Shown: piece after piece, positions 41,314 through 50,280 of the stretch | How positions within the stretch are numbered: position 1 is the stretch's first letter | Layout: the number at the start of each line of letters is the position of its first letter | Assembly (NCBI GenBank): GCA_964019335.1 | Contig: OZ025720.1 | Span: forward strand, 415,001 to 479,000 | Direction of reading: 5' to 3' | DNA length: 64,000 bases | Source of the DNA: Diplonema japonicum | Taxonomy: Eukaryota > Euglenozoa > Diplonemea > Diplonemida > Diplonemidae | The notes under the pieces: model-generated | Told to the model about the DNA's origin: nothing | Database searches by the model: none | Seen by the model: the letters and a program-made list of their open reading frames with translations, nothing else | Program-made: the position numbers and the translations under genes

Positions 41314-41556
41314 GTTCCTGAAGTATACTGACATATAAAACAAAATAACAGAGGTGGTAGGAAGAAGTAAATGATACTTTTAATTGAATGGAACTAAACG
41401 ATCAATCAAGTACACCACCCACTTTTTGCCATGTGGCTGATAGATCAGGGCCCTGCAGGGCAAGATTCTTCGACACTTTCCAGCTTTTTTTTCGTTCTTT
41501 CTTTCGTTGTGTGCGGTAAAGGTCTAGTCTAAATGATCTGAAGTGCCGGGTACGGG

Positions 41557-41886
41557 TTATACTTTAGGTGCAAAGGGCATCGCTAACAGTTGACCACGGC
41601 CGAAGGCGATGGATTGCCTTGTCACCTGACACAGTCCTCTGTTGCGAAAGGAGGTGGAGGTGAAGGTAGAGGCAAGCGGTGTTTGACAAGTGCTTGTGAC
41701 GTCCAGAATCATCGGGCTGGTCGATCGCAAGTCTTGTGCTTGTTTATCACTCTGGCGACAAAAGCTTGATGAGCAGTGCCTGTATGGCAGGACCAGGCTC
41801 CTGATCGCCAGTAGTACTACCGGACCCTTTAGATAACTAATGATCACTGGGGTGGTGGGGTGGACAACGGAACGAAGACTGAACAT
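41557..41886 (-). CDS. Doubtful small ORF
   Basis: 109-codon frame starting MFSLRSVVHPTTPVIISYLK and ending GQLLAMPFAPKV. A strong pyrimidine tract lies just upstream, but the nearest AG falls after this ATG, so the real start may be an internal Met (MILDVTSTCQ). The basic, Ser/Thr-rich N-terminus could be a targeting presequence. Weak support. Confidence 0.3.
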   Translation of the reverse strand: MFSLRSVVHPTTPVIISYLKGPVVLLAIRSLVLPYRHCSSSFCRQSDKQAQDLRSTSPMILDVTSTCQTPLASTFTSTSFRNRGLCQVTRQSIAFGRGQLLAMPFAPKV

Positions 41887-42379
41887 CCCGAAAAAGGGAG
41901 AAGAGAACAAAAAACGAAAGAGAAAGGGGGGGGGGGGGGGGAGGAAAAGGGTGCAAGAGAAATAAATAATGAAAGAAAGAAGGGTAAAAAAAAAAAAAGA
42001 AACGGAAAGGGGAAACTACATGTGTAGTAGAAAGCCTTTTTCAGCTATTGACATCTATTGGTCAAAAAAGATTTTCTTGCATTACAGAACGGTTCTTTCA
42101 CAGCTTTAGTTACTGCCACGTGTCCCGTACTACTGAACGTAGGTTTGTATGCCGTCTCGAGAGCCAGAGCATTCCAGGGAGCTAATCCTTGGCATGCTCG
42201 TGAAGCACTACAACACCATCAGGCGTAAGACAAGCATCCGACGGGACTGTCGACAACTAGAGATGCCACCGTGCAGCATCTATGCATAGTGAGTGTAAAG
42301 CACCATGAAGGTGCAAAGCCACACAATGAGCGATAGGAGCGCTCCCTTTGATCCTTACCACAAAGCCACGCGACACTCG
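41887..42379. other. Spacer
   Basis: Homopolymer-rich near 41920-42010. On the minus strand the stretch 42219-42360 stays open in another frame (RSYRSLCGFAPSWCF) and could be a further exon of the F-box gene via a 44-nt GT-AG intron, but this is not needed. Confidence 0.4.
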
Positions 42380-43264
42380 CTATCTCCCGTACGTTACCGT
42401 GCAGCTGAAACACGCACGCCGAGTGCCATCTTCCCAAATACAATGGCTGCACGCCCAAGACCGACATCTGCTGCAGGAGACTGTGCATGAAGGACAGGTC
42501 CTGCGATGCTGCATCGAATGCCCACAAGGGTGCGTGCTCCAGTATTGCGGACCCTTAGAATCTCGTATGACACCCTTCAGACGAAAGGACGATAGGGGAC
42601 ATTTGTCTTCGCGCAGGGTTGCACACCACGGACAGGATTGCCACTCGGCATTGAGCCTCCCGTGGCAGGACTCGCACTTGTTCGATGGGAAGGTCTTCAC
42701 TAGCGACGCCGAAGGCATTGTTTGCAGCCCAGCACACCTCCTACACGTTGTCAGCAGGCAGGAGTCGCAGACCAACGCTGCTTGCCAACCAACTTCTGCA
42801 CTGCAATCATCACATCGCACTCTTAGATTCTCTACTGTTAGTTTCAATGTAATACATGTCAATCTTGTGTTGAAGAGTTCTCTAATAGGCCAAAGAAAGG
42901 AGAGGATGTACCCCAACACGTCACCCGACAACTGGAACAACGGTACGATGGAGGTGCATTCTGAGGCTGTCGAAGAGATTGCTGTTGAGACGATTTGACT
43001 CCACGTCGTTCTGTTGCTGTCTCTGCTTGTAGGCCTTGCTGTGTTCCATGCCTTGGCCTTGTTAGGTGAATTTGTGTACGAGGTTATGCTACCTACTTCG
43101 GTGAGCGTCGTAGGTGCCGGTGGTGTCATGGTGGCTGCACTAGGTCCAGATACCTCCATTAACAACTTGTTGAGTTGCTCAATACTCGGTTCACCTGACC
43201 ATCCGTAATTACCTGTGTCATCTAGATCGTCGGAAGGCATTTGCTGCCCAAGCACCGCTGCCAT
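42380..43264 (-). CDS. F-box protein with cysteine-rich zinc-binding C-terminus
   Basis: 294 aa. A Ser/Thr-rich N-terminus is followed by an F-box near residues 108-150 (LFQLSGDVLGYILSFLWPIR, then FNTRLTCITLKLTVENLRV). Residues about 150-290 contain some 20 Cys/His in CxxC pairs (RCDDCSAEV, VCDSCLLTTCRRCAG, KCESCHGRL, SCPWCATL, RTCPSCTVSCSRCRSW, CSHCIW), suggesting stacked zinc knuckles. F-box proteins recruit substrates to SCF ubiquitin ligases; the zinc region would bind the substrate. The exact family is not recognised. Confidence 0.65.
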   Translation of the reverse strand: MAAVLGQQMPSDDLDDTGNYGWSGEPSIEQLNKLLMEVSGPSAATMTPPAPTTLTEVGSITSYTNSPNKAKAWNTARPTSRDSNRTTWSQIVSTAISSTASECTSIVPLFQLSGDVLGYILSFLWPIRELFNTRLTCITLKLTVENLRVRCDDCSAEVGWQAALVCDSCLLTTCRRCAGLQTMPSASLVKTFPSNKCESCHGRLNAEWQSCPWCATLREDKCPLSSFRLKGVIRDSKGPQYWSTHPCGHSMQHRRTCPSCTVSCSRCRSWACSHCIWEDGTRRACFSCTVTYGR

Positions 43265-43482
43265 CTAAACTCTGTGGTGTTTTGACAGTAGGTTATGTTA
43301 AATATGAATGAAAGGGGGGGAAAGGGGGTGGGTGAACTGAGAAACGTATGGATACTAACGATTAACAGCGCAAGGGGGAGATACAGAGAACAAGCCGTGC
43401 GGTGTTCGGTAAATGCTACCGAACACAATGGCCATTTTACAGATTGGCGGTGCCATCTGTGGAACACTAGTTGGGCAGCTAA

Positions 43483-44412
43483 CTACTCGTTTTTCAGCTT
43501 GATAAGGTACGACCCCCCATTCGACTGCTCGGTGAAGTCCAAATTCTTCTCCTTCATAAGCTCCACTAAAGCCGGGTTCAACTTGGGGCCGTCATTTCCG
43601 CTGTGCTGCCCGATTCCAGGAATGATCTCAAGAGTGGAGCATCCCTTTTCAATGCATGCTACAATCCTCTCTTCCGCGAACTTCATTGCTGGCTTGACCT
43701 GCTGCCCGTGAAGGTCGAGGATGTTGAATTCGTTGTCACGGTTCTTGAAGTCCAGAATGGCTTTAGCAGCGGTGTCGCGAGCTTCCTCCATGAGCTTTCC
43801 CTCTTCCTGTGCCTTGGCAACAAGTTCCTTGTTCTTCTCCATGTCACCACTCTCACGGGCGGCATCAGCCTCTTGGAAGTACTTGCTCCTGTTCTTTGCA
43901 TGCTCATCAACTTGTGGCATGTACTGCTTCCAGATCTCGTCGGTCTCAGCCGTTTCCTTCTCTAAATCCCTTTCTTTTGTCTCCTCTTTCGGCTTGTCGT
44001 CCTCTTCGGGCATCGTTGCAACAGCCTCTTGCAGCTTACCTGTCCTCAACCCCTTCAGCAGGGCAGCCCCAGCACCTGACATCCTGGTCTTAGGTTTCGC
44101 TGCTGCGGCAGGCTTTTCAGTTTTATCCTCCTCTTCCTTAGGTGTGTCCTCCTTCGGTTTCTCCTCTTCCTTAGGTGTGTCCTCCTTCGGTTTCTCTTCT
44201 TCCTTAGGCGTGTCCTCCTTCGGTTTTTCTTCTTCCTTAGGCTTCTCCTCTTTAGCTTTGTCTTCTTCGGGCTTGGGTGTCTCCTTCTTTTCTTCTTCCT
44301 TGGGCTTATCTCCCTGCTTCACATCTGGCTTCTCTTCCTTAGGCTTTTCTTGCACCTTCTGTTTTGTCTGGGACTTGCCTTGAGGCTGATCCTTGCTAGC
44401 TGTGCAACCCAT
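43483..44412 (-). CDS. Dually acylated Smr-domain protein with KPKEDTPKEEE repeats
   Basis: 309 aa from the ATG at 44412. The N-terminus MGCTASKD carries Gly2 and Cys3, a consensus for N-myristoylation plus palmitoylation. Residues 15-105 are a Lys/Glu/Pro tract with an 11-residue unit repeated three times (33-nt DNA repeats near 44130-44240). A helical DUF1771-like segment (YFQEADAARESGDMEKNKEL) leads into a Smr domain: LDLHGQQVKPAMKF (near 232) and IIPGIGQHSGNDGPKLNPA (near 264). Smr domains act as endonucleases or nucleic-acid binders; the LDLHG and GxGxHS motifs are intact. Membrane anchoring of such a domain is unusual. Confidence 0.85.
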   Translation of the reverse strand: MGCTASKDQPQGKSQTKQKVQEKPKEEKPDVKQGDKPKEEEKKETPKPEEDKAKEEKPKEEEKPKEDTPKEEEKPKEDTPKEEEKPKEDTPKEEEDKTEKPAAAAKPKTRMSGAGAALLKGLRTGKLQEAVATMPEEDDKPKEETKERDLEKETAETDEIWKQYMPQVDEHAKNRSKYFQEADAARESGDMEKNKELVAKAQEEGKLMEEARDTAAKAILDFKNRDNEFNILDLHGQQVKPAMKFAEERIVACIEKGCSTLEIIPGIGQHSGNDGPKLNPALVELMKEKNLDFTEQSNGGSYLIKLKNE

Positions 44413-44646
44413 TTGATGTTTACTTAGACTGTGGTGATTAGACATGTTTTGAGAATAGCATTCAGGAAGAGCAAGCATTAAAACTGAAGTAGGCCTAAAT
44501 AATACAACCAGAAATACCTTTATCTGAACACCTTGTAAGTCCGGGACGTCGTCCCCTGACATGAACGTTGGGGGCACAAGCAGTTTTACGTCTTGCTCAG
44601 GACTAATCGATATACATAGTATTTCATTTATGTATATCATTCACAC

Positions 44647-44745
44647 CAGTGTTGGGTCATTCCCTCGAGGGAACTCGAGGGAATCCGGAGGAGCAGAGGG
44701 AAGGGAACGATTCCTTCAAGGGAATTTGGAGAACGAGGGGGAACA
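44647..44745 (+). repeat. Element tip CAGTGTTGGGTC with GGGAA/TTCCC subterminal array
   Basis: Begins CAGTGTTGGGTCATTCCC and continues as degenerate repeats of CTCGAGGGAA. The tip matches those at 46905, 56628-56636 (inverted) and 58263-58273 (inverted). No opposite end is found nearby, so it may be a truncated element or solo end. Confidence 0.6.
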
Positions 44746-45157
44746 AGATTTTCCATAGTACTAAGGCAGAAATATTTGCCAGGCTTGCATTTTTTTGGTA
44801 TGTTTTTCGAATTTTAACCCTTAAACGTCCAGGACCAATTTTTTTTTCTACATTTCTGCCTATTCTAGGCCCTAATAGAGCCTGATAGTGAAAGTGGGAT
44901 ACCAATTTATTAAGGGGCATTTTTGGGTAAAAAATGGCAAAATCAGCCTTGGTAAGAGCTCTATGGAGGGGGAAAAATTTTTTTTTGAAAAAAATATTTA
45001 AAAATCCAATTTTTCCCCAAAATGGCCTTCCCTTAGGGTTTTTTTGACATTTTTGACTTCTAAAAATCCTTAAGGAAATGGCTAAAACACAAAGAAAAGA
45101 GAAAAAAGGGGGAAGAGAAAAAAGTCGATGCCACATGCAAACTCCGCACGAGATTGT
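44746..45157. other. Low-complexity spacer
   Basis: T/A homopolymers; no gene. It resembles the AT-rich repeat sequence found beyond 46.6 kb. Confidence 0.5.
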
Positions 45158-46610
45158 TTAAGCATCAGCCTTGGGTAACCACCCATGAGCCACCATTGCT
45201 GCCATTGTCTCCTCCTCCGTCTTTCCCTGAAGCAAGTGACGCACATATGCCATGTGGTGCAGACGGTAGGTTCCTGCATGCTCTCTAAAAATGTCCAGTG
45301 ACCTGTTTTTGACATTATAAATGATGTCCCTTTGCGCTGGATTAAAGTCGATTTGTCCTTGAGGTCCAGCTTCAGCTACTTTTTTGCACAGGTCTTGTTC
45401 AGAGTCTTCAGGGATAACTCTCCTGTGAAAGTCAACAGTGTCAATATAGTTGATAGCCATCTCTGTCGTATTAAAGTCTCTTTTTTTGGTCCATCATACT
45501 TTTGGTAAACCCCTTCTGGAACTCTGCAGGGTCCTTAACTCTGGTCACTGTGAGCAGCAGTTGTTGGTGTTTGTTATCACGTTTACATACAAGGTCTCAG
45601 GAAGTCCTGCTTCAGCCCACGCATGTTCCCTCTGAAGCGCGAGTAGTACTCCCCAGGTGTTCCTTGTACTTCGCATTGCCCCCAAGCCTCTCCTTGAACA
45701 GTTTGGTATCGGGATCGCAGTCAAAGGTCTTCACAAGTCGTCGTAGTTCATGCGGTCAAGATACCAGTTGTTGCACGTTTGATGGACCTTCGGAATTAAG
45801 GTACCGAGCTGCAAAATATTAACAAGTAAATTAGAAGGGCATACTGTAGGGTTGGAGGTCTCGATGACTACAGGGATGTTACTACCTGGGTGGTCGTAGG
45901 TCACCCTACATGCGCTGGTAGCAGCGACACCAGCAATCGTCTTTAAGCTTTGCATTTCATTCACACCTCCTTTTGCTGACAGGGACCAGTAAATGACGAG
46001 GGGTTGCCCACTTCCAAACAGCTTCGAGCGGGACATCCAGTCTGCATACATTAGGAGGGAATCTGCATTATCCTTGTGCAGAGATGGAAAAGAGGGTCGA
46101 AACTTCTCATTGATAAGTGCTTCAAGGTTCGCTGTCCTATCCTTTTCCTCTAAGGTCCAAGCACAATACCCCTCCTGTAGCACCGAATGCATGTTCGATT
46201 GTGCTTGTCTTCCCAGCAGCCTTTGGACCCCCAAGGACAACAAAAGCGTTTCTGGTTTCACTTTTAAACTCCTTGCGGTACTGCTTTAGCTCGTTACTCA
46301 AGGCAACAACATCATCACGAAAGTACCCAAATTGCGGCTGCTGAAGCTTCTTGTCGTTCACCATGAGGTAGACTTCACGGAACTTGTCACATTTGTATGC
46401 TACATAAGAGATCAGAGATGTACCCATAGCAGTTCCAACCAACTTCACTACACTGGGCAGATCATCCCACCACCCTCTCCATCCCGTATTTGAACCACCC
46501 AGGCCTTTCCCTTCCGAGTCATGGTTATCTTTCTTGACACCCAGACTCACACAGGTACGTCTTGAAAGCCGTGGCCAGGGACGAGAGTGTGCTGTGCTGA
46601 TTCTCCTCAC
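45158..46610 (-). pseudogene. P-loop ATPase-like gene broken by about five frameshifts
   Basis: Minus-strand frames connect end to end only if about five single-base shifts are allowed, near 46145, 45732, 45650, 45590 and 45485; the last is in an A7 run. The first segment has a basic N-terminus, a hydrophobic span (VKLVGTAMGTSLISYVAY) and a Walker A motif (VVLGGPKAAGKTST) followed by GGVLCLDLRGK, as in STAND/AAA-type ATPases. Later segments continue with LINEKFRPSF, FKERLGGNAKYKEHL and a final MAINYIDTVDFHRRVI to GWLPKADA. The other genes in the array are intact, so decay is more likely than sequencing error. Confidence 0.65.
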
Positions 46611-46693
46611 CTTTGAAGGATTGTAAGTAAAAAAGAAGACAAAATACTATGCCAACCTATCAGTAATTTTTGGGAACTTTTTTTGGACCCTGG

Positions 46694-46904
46694 CAGTGTT
46701 GTTATGAGAATGCCCCGAGATTTTCGGGGGGGCACAGGGGGCAAATCCAGGGGGTGGGGGGGCAGGGGGGGCAAAAAAAAGTTTTTTTTTATAGTGTCCA
46801 AAAAAAATTTTTTTCCACCCAAAAAAAGTTGTCAAAGACACCCAAAAATTGATTTTTTTTTTTCCAAAAAAAAGATTTTTTTTCTCAAAAGTACCTATCC
46901 TAGG
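46694..46904. repeat. CAGTGTTGTTATG end plus shared 110-bp AT-rich segment
   Basis: 46694-46712 has the tip CAGTGTTGTTATGAGAATG also found at both ends of 55255-55637. Positions 46791-46904 are an inverted copy of the segment at 54973-55095 and 56411-56520 (GTGTCTTTGACAACTTTTTT, CTAGGATAGGTACTTTTGAG). Confidence 0.65.
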
Positions 46905-46981
46905 CAGTGTTGGTCAGTCCCGTCCCGTCCCCTAAAACGGAATACGGGCCTCGACGGGACTCACGGGACTCTCCCCAACAC
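46905..46981 (+). repeat. Small palindromic element with CAGTGTTGG tips and GTCCC array
   Basis: Starts CAGTGTTGGTCAGTCCCGT and ends GGGACTCTCCCCAACACCTG, an imperfect inverted repeat around AAAACGGAATACGGG. The GTCCC units are analogous to the subterminal arrays of the other CAGTG-tipped elements. Confidence 0.55.
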
Positions 46982-47117
46982 CTGTCATTATTTTTGATAG
47001 TTTTGCAACTTTTTTTTTTTCTTTTTTTTTCCCTTTGGAAAAAAAAAAAAAAAAAAAATGGGGAAAAAAAAAAGAGAAAAAAATCCTTGATTTTTTTTGA
47101 CATACATGATGTGTTTA

Positions 47118-47158
<41 letters not shown>

Positions 47159-47985
47159 CTTTCCATCTTTTTTTCTTGTCTTCTCACATTTTTTCGCACA
47201 CCTAAGCCAAGCTGTTGTTTCTGCTTTCCACATCAAATGTTGTATTTGGATGTAATAGAAAAGGGGGGAAATAATAAATAATATGTATAAGAGGAGGGTG
47301 TGTATGTTTATACAACCTGTGTAAACAGATCGGTTCCTTGCTTTCAGTGCCGTGCCCCTAATGCATGGATGTACAGCTCAACCCCTGCATCGCACTGCCT
47401 GTTTGTTGCACATATTTTCATGTTATCCCCCCCCACCTGAAAATAATATATAGAAGATAAATATATGAGTTAAAGGAGGCTGGTGTTGGCAGCACCCTGC
47501 ACAAGAACTGTCTACTTGATTACAGGGGGTGCACCACAGCCGAGTTGTAGCTTCTTCTGTGTTCTGCATCGTTTCCTTAATCACCGTGGCCGGGATGTAG
47601 CTTCTTCTGCGTTCCACATTGTGCCCTTAATCACTGCAGCCAGGTTGTAACTTCTTGCATTCCGTGTCATTTCCTTAACCACCACGGCCGGGTTGTAGCT
47701 TCTTCTGTGTTCTGCATTGTGTCCTTAATCACCGCGGCCGAGTTGTAGCTTTTGTGTTCCGCATCATTTCCTTAATCACGATGGCCGGACGGCCGGTTGT
47801 AGCTTCTTCTGCGTTCTGTGTCGTGTCCTTAATGTGTGTGGTGTTCAGCTCAACCCCAGCCAGGGCGCCCCAGGTAACCAAGATTCTGCACTTGTGCGGT
47901 TTGCTCAGTGATGACAGATGAGGAGGTCAACAGTGAACAACACATCTGATGTTATCCCCACCACCTGAAAAAGAAGATAAAAGTT

Positions 47986-48026
<41 letters not shown>

Positions 48027-48060
48027 AACAGTCAGCACCCCCATGCACACTGAAATTTTA
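46982..48060. other. Repeat-rich, gene-free stretch
   Basis: Contains very long T runs (for example 47120-47158, 47987-48023), a roughly 51-bp tandem array (47530-47850) and one copy of the dispersed repeat (47825-47960). Confidence 0.6.
47530..47850 (+). repeat. About six tandem copies of a ~51-bp unit
   Basis: Unit: GTTGTAGCTTCTTCTG followed by YGTTCYGCATYGT, then TCCTTAATCACCGCGGCCG. Copies diverge by point changes and small indels. Single units recur, in both orientations, at 53140-53300, 53640-53690, 54150-54200 and 54250-54300. Confidence 0.75.
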
Positions 48061-48159
48061 TTTGTTTTAACAATATTATTGTCGAGACTAAAAACTAGTT
48101 GATGGCAGCGTCGATGAGCTATTTTATTAGGTAAAATTCCGCTCGTGTGCACAAACAAA
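48061..48159 (+). repeat. Split direct repeat A1
   Basis: Starts TTTGTTTTAACAATATTATT, contains TCGAGACTAAAAACTAGTTG and GAGCTATTTTATTAGGTAAA, ends GTGTGCACAAACAAA. Nearly identical to 51909-52006; it has a 3-bp insertion and a few substitutions. Confidence 0.85.
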
Positions 48160-48163
48160 GAAA

Positions 48164-48856
48164 ATGTCAAGGGACGACTTCGAACTAGGGAAGGTTAAGT
48201 GGACGGACGTCGAGACATCGACATATCCTCCTTCGGCTACCCCCGCGAAACACGGTCACGACTGTGTGTTCTTCCCCTCGTGCGATAGGGCCCATGATCT
48301 GGGTAACCATTGCGCGAGGTGCGGACGCGTGGGGGACCCCGAGTGCCTACGGGCAAAAATGAAAACGAAGGCCCTACGGGTGCGCTTCGAGTTGCCCACG
48401 AGTTCAGAGGAGCTTTGGGTTTGCCCTCCGTGTTGCTGGGAAGTTGACAATGGGGCTGACTTAGTTGTCACCGACGAGGGGGCAGATCATGCGGAAGGGG
48501 AGGACGAGGAGCGTGAGGAAATGACAGACACTGGCGGGGTCGCTGAGGTAGACTTGCTGACGGAGGCGGAAAGCCACGCTGACCCAACGGTACGCCGTTT
48601 GGTGCAGCTGATGGTGGCGAGGAACGACGCGATGGCCCTGAAGCATGAAGCGCTGGAGGCCGAATTAACGGCTCTGCGCAAGGAGAAGAGGACCAGGGTC
48701 CCGTTTGACCTGGATCTTCGGCGGGTCGTGGAGTGGGTCCCCTACTTGGATTGCCCTTCGGGGGTGGACGCAATCCTGTCCGCGATCGCGTTGCGTTACG
48801 GTCCTTTCGTGGACAAGCCGGAGAGTGACGCCATGCGGGTTGCCACGAATCTATGA
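48164..48856 (+). CDS. Retrotransposon ORF1, Gag-like with Cys-rich zinc motif
   Basis: 230 aa, starting four bases after the A1 repeat. Cysteines in the first half (FFPSCDRAHDLGNHCARCG, then ELWVCPPCCWEVDNG) resemble a PHD-like zinc-binding module. An acidic linker and a short coiled coil follow (NDAMALKHEALEAELTALRK). It overlaps the next ORF by the four bases ATGA (48853-48856). Such an overlap can allow termination-reinitiation, but an indel that split one gag into two is equally possible. Confidence 0.6.
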   Translation: MSRDDFELGKVKWTDVETSTYPPSATPAKHGHDCVFFPSCDRAHDLGNHCARCGRVGDPECLRAKMKTKALRVRFELPTSSEELWVCPPCCWEVDNGADLVVTDEGADHAEGEDEEREEMTDTGGVAEVDLLTEAESHADPTVRRLVQLMVARNDAMALKHEALEAELTALRKEKRTRVPFDLDLRRVVEWVPYLDCPSGVDAILSAIALRYGPFVDKPESDAMRVATNL

Positions 48857-49224
48857 GGATCTGGCACTACCTACGGGTAGCTTGCGACGAGGAAGGCAAA
48901 TGGTCTAAGGATCTACTTCCGACGCTGCACAGTTACATGCTACGGCTTGAAGCTCTGCACATGCTGACGGAGTGTGGCCAGAATTTCCGGCTCGGGATTC
49001 AGAAGGCCCACGCTTACGAGGGGTATCTCTTCGGGTCACACTGGGAGGACTTCTCCGATAAAAAGCTACGGCTTACATTTAAGCACATGAACTCTACGGA
49101 GGCCGAGCTTGAGGTCTTGAAGAAGGATCGGGAGAGGGAGAGGGAAGCAGACAGGTTGAGAAACAGACAAGGTGGAACCCCTAAGAGGACTAGGTTGGGA
49201 AGTTTCTCAACTCCAAAAAAGTGA
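48853..49224 (+). CDS. Retrotransposon ORF2, second Gag-like segment
   Basis: 123 aa in the frame after ORF1, starting at the overlapping ATGA. Helical body (LLPTLHSYMLRLEALHMLTE) and a basic tail (RNRQGGTPKRTRLGSFSTPK) suited to nucleic acid binding. May be the continuation of ORF1 rather than a separate protein. Confidence 0.5.
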   Translation: MRIWHYLRVACDEEGKWSKDLLPTLHSYMLRLEALHMLTECGQNFRLGIQKAHAYEGYLFGSHWEDFSDKKLRLTFKHMNSTEAELEVLKKDREREREADRLRNRQGGTPKRTRLGSFSTPKK

Positions 49225-49383
49225 GCCGCGGCCTCACTCTCCCCGAAACCCAAACCCCTCCTTACGACTATAACGCTTTCCGATTCCCCATGGAGCGATC
49301 TTCTCCATGGCGGAACCATCCGCAAGAAGGACTCTGTCGACGGGAGCGAAGTTCCAGAGCTACGGCAGAACACGCTAAAGACG

Positions 49384-50186
49384 ATGTCCACCGCTTACAA
49401 GGGTCAGGCTTTTCTCTCAGTGATGCGAAGATCGGAGGCCTTCCGTGAGCAACTCCAGAGGATTCAGCCACACCTGTCAAAGGAGATGTGCTTTGCGATG
49501 TGGGTGCAGCGTCTACACGACGAGAAGCGCCTCAGCCCGAGTTCGGCTCTGCAGTATATGACGTACTTCAGCCAGGCGGAGAGGTCCCCTTTTCAACTTC
49601 TTCAGCGATCCCTGAGTCGAAAACTCTCGGACCACTCCGCGCACGAGGACAAGATGGCCCGGGTGCCACCATGTCCGCAGTGAAGGAGGTGATCCCCAAG
49701 AGAGGCATCTTGGCGGGGGCCTTGAGCCTCCAGATGGCTTCGGCGTGCCGGTGGGTCGACTTGAAGAATCTTCTAGTCAAGCACGTGGAGCAGGGACATC
49801 ACGACATCCCGAAAGGTTCGGTGATGCTTACCTTTGTGGGGGGCAAAACCGACCTGAGCAGTCGCGGCCAGAGCCTGGTTTTAAGTTCACAGAACAAACA
49901 GATCGACAAGTTCCTGTTGTGGATGGACTCGCAACCAAGGTTGCCCAAACACCGGCTGTTTCAGGAGCTTTCCTACGGGGACTACAACTCCTTCGTGAAG
50001 CAGAGCCTCGGGGTGACAACAAGGTTCATCCGTCACGCGACCTTGAACGAAGTCGCCCTGACCCAAGGGGAGGAGGCCGCGAGGATACTTGGTCGGCATC
50101 GTCGCGTCGAGTCGACCAGACACTACACCTCTCGAGGTACGTGGGGGGACGTGAAGGGGTTGGTCGACGTCTCGAGGAACCTCTAG
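49384..50186 (+). CDS. Tyrosine recombinase, split in two frames
   Basis: The first frame (49384-49683) encodes a helical core-binding-like domain (SEAFREQLQRIQPHLSKEM). The second, open from 49488 to 50186, encodes the catalytic part. Arg I lies in ASACRWVDLKNLLV. The box II region is TRFIRHATLNEVAL followed by ILGRHRRVESTRHYT, giving the Arg, His and nucleophile Tyr of the phage-integrase family. The His of the H-x-x-R pair appears to be Arg. The frames overlap near an ATGTCCGCAGTGA, so either a one-base indel or a reinitiation links them. The enzyme would insert a circular cDNA without a classical target duplication. Confidence 0.7.
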
Positions 50187-50280
50187 ATACTTTTTGGGAG
50201 GTTTTGTCCTGGTACGACTATGACTGGGACTGGTGGAATCTGGAAGGAGACGTGCCTCGGATTCCTTGAGCGAGCTATGA

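Noticed and set aside
47530-47850. CRISPR array
   Set aside because: Units are contiguous without unique spacers, and the sequence is eukaryotic.
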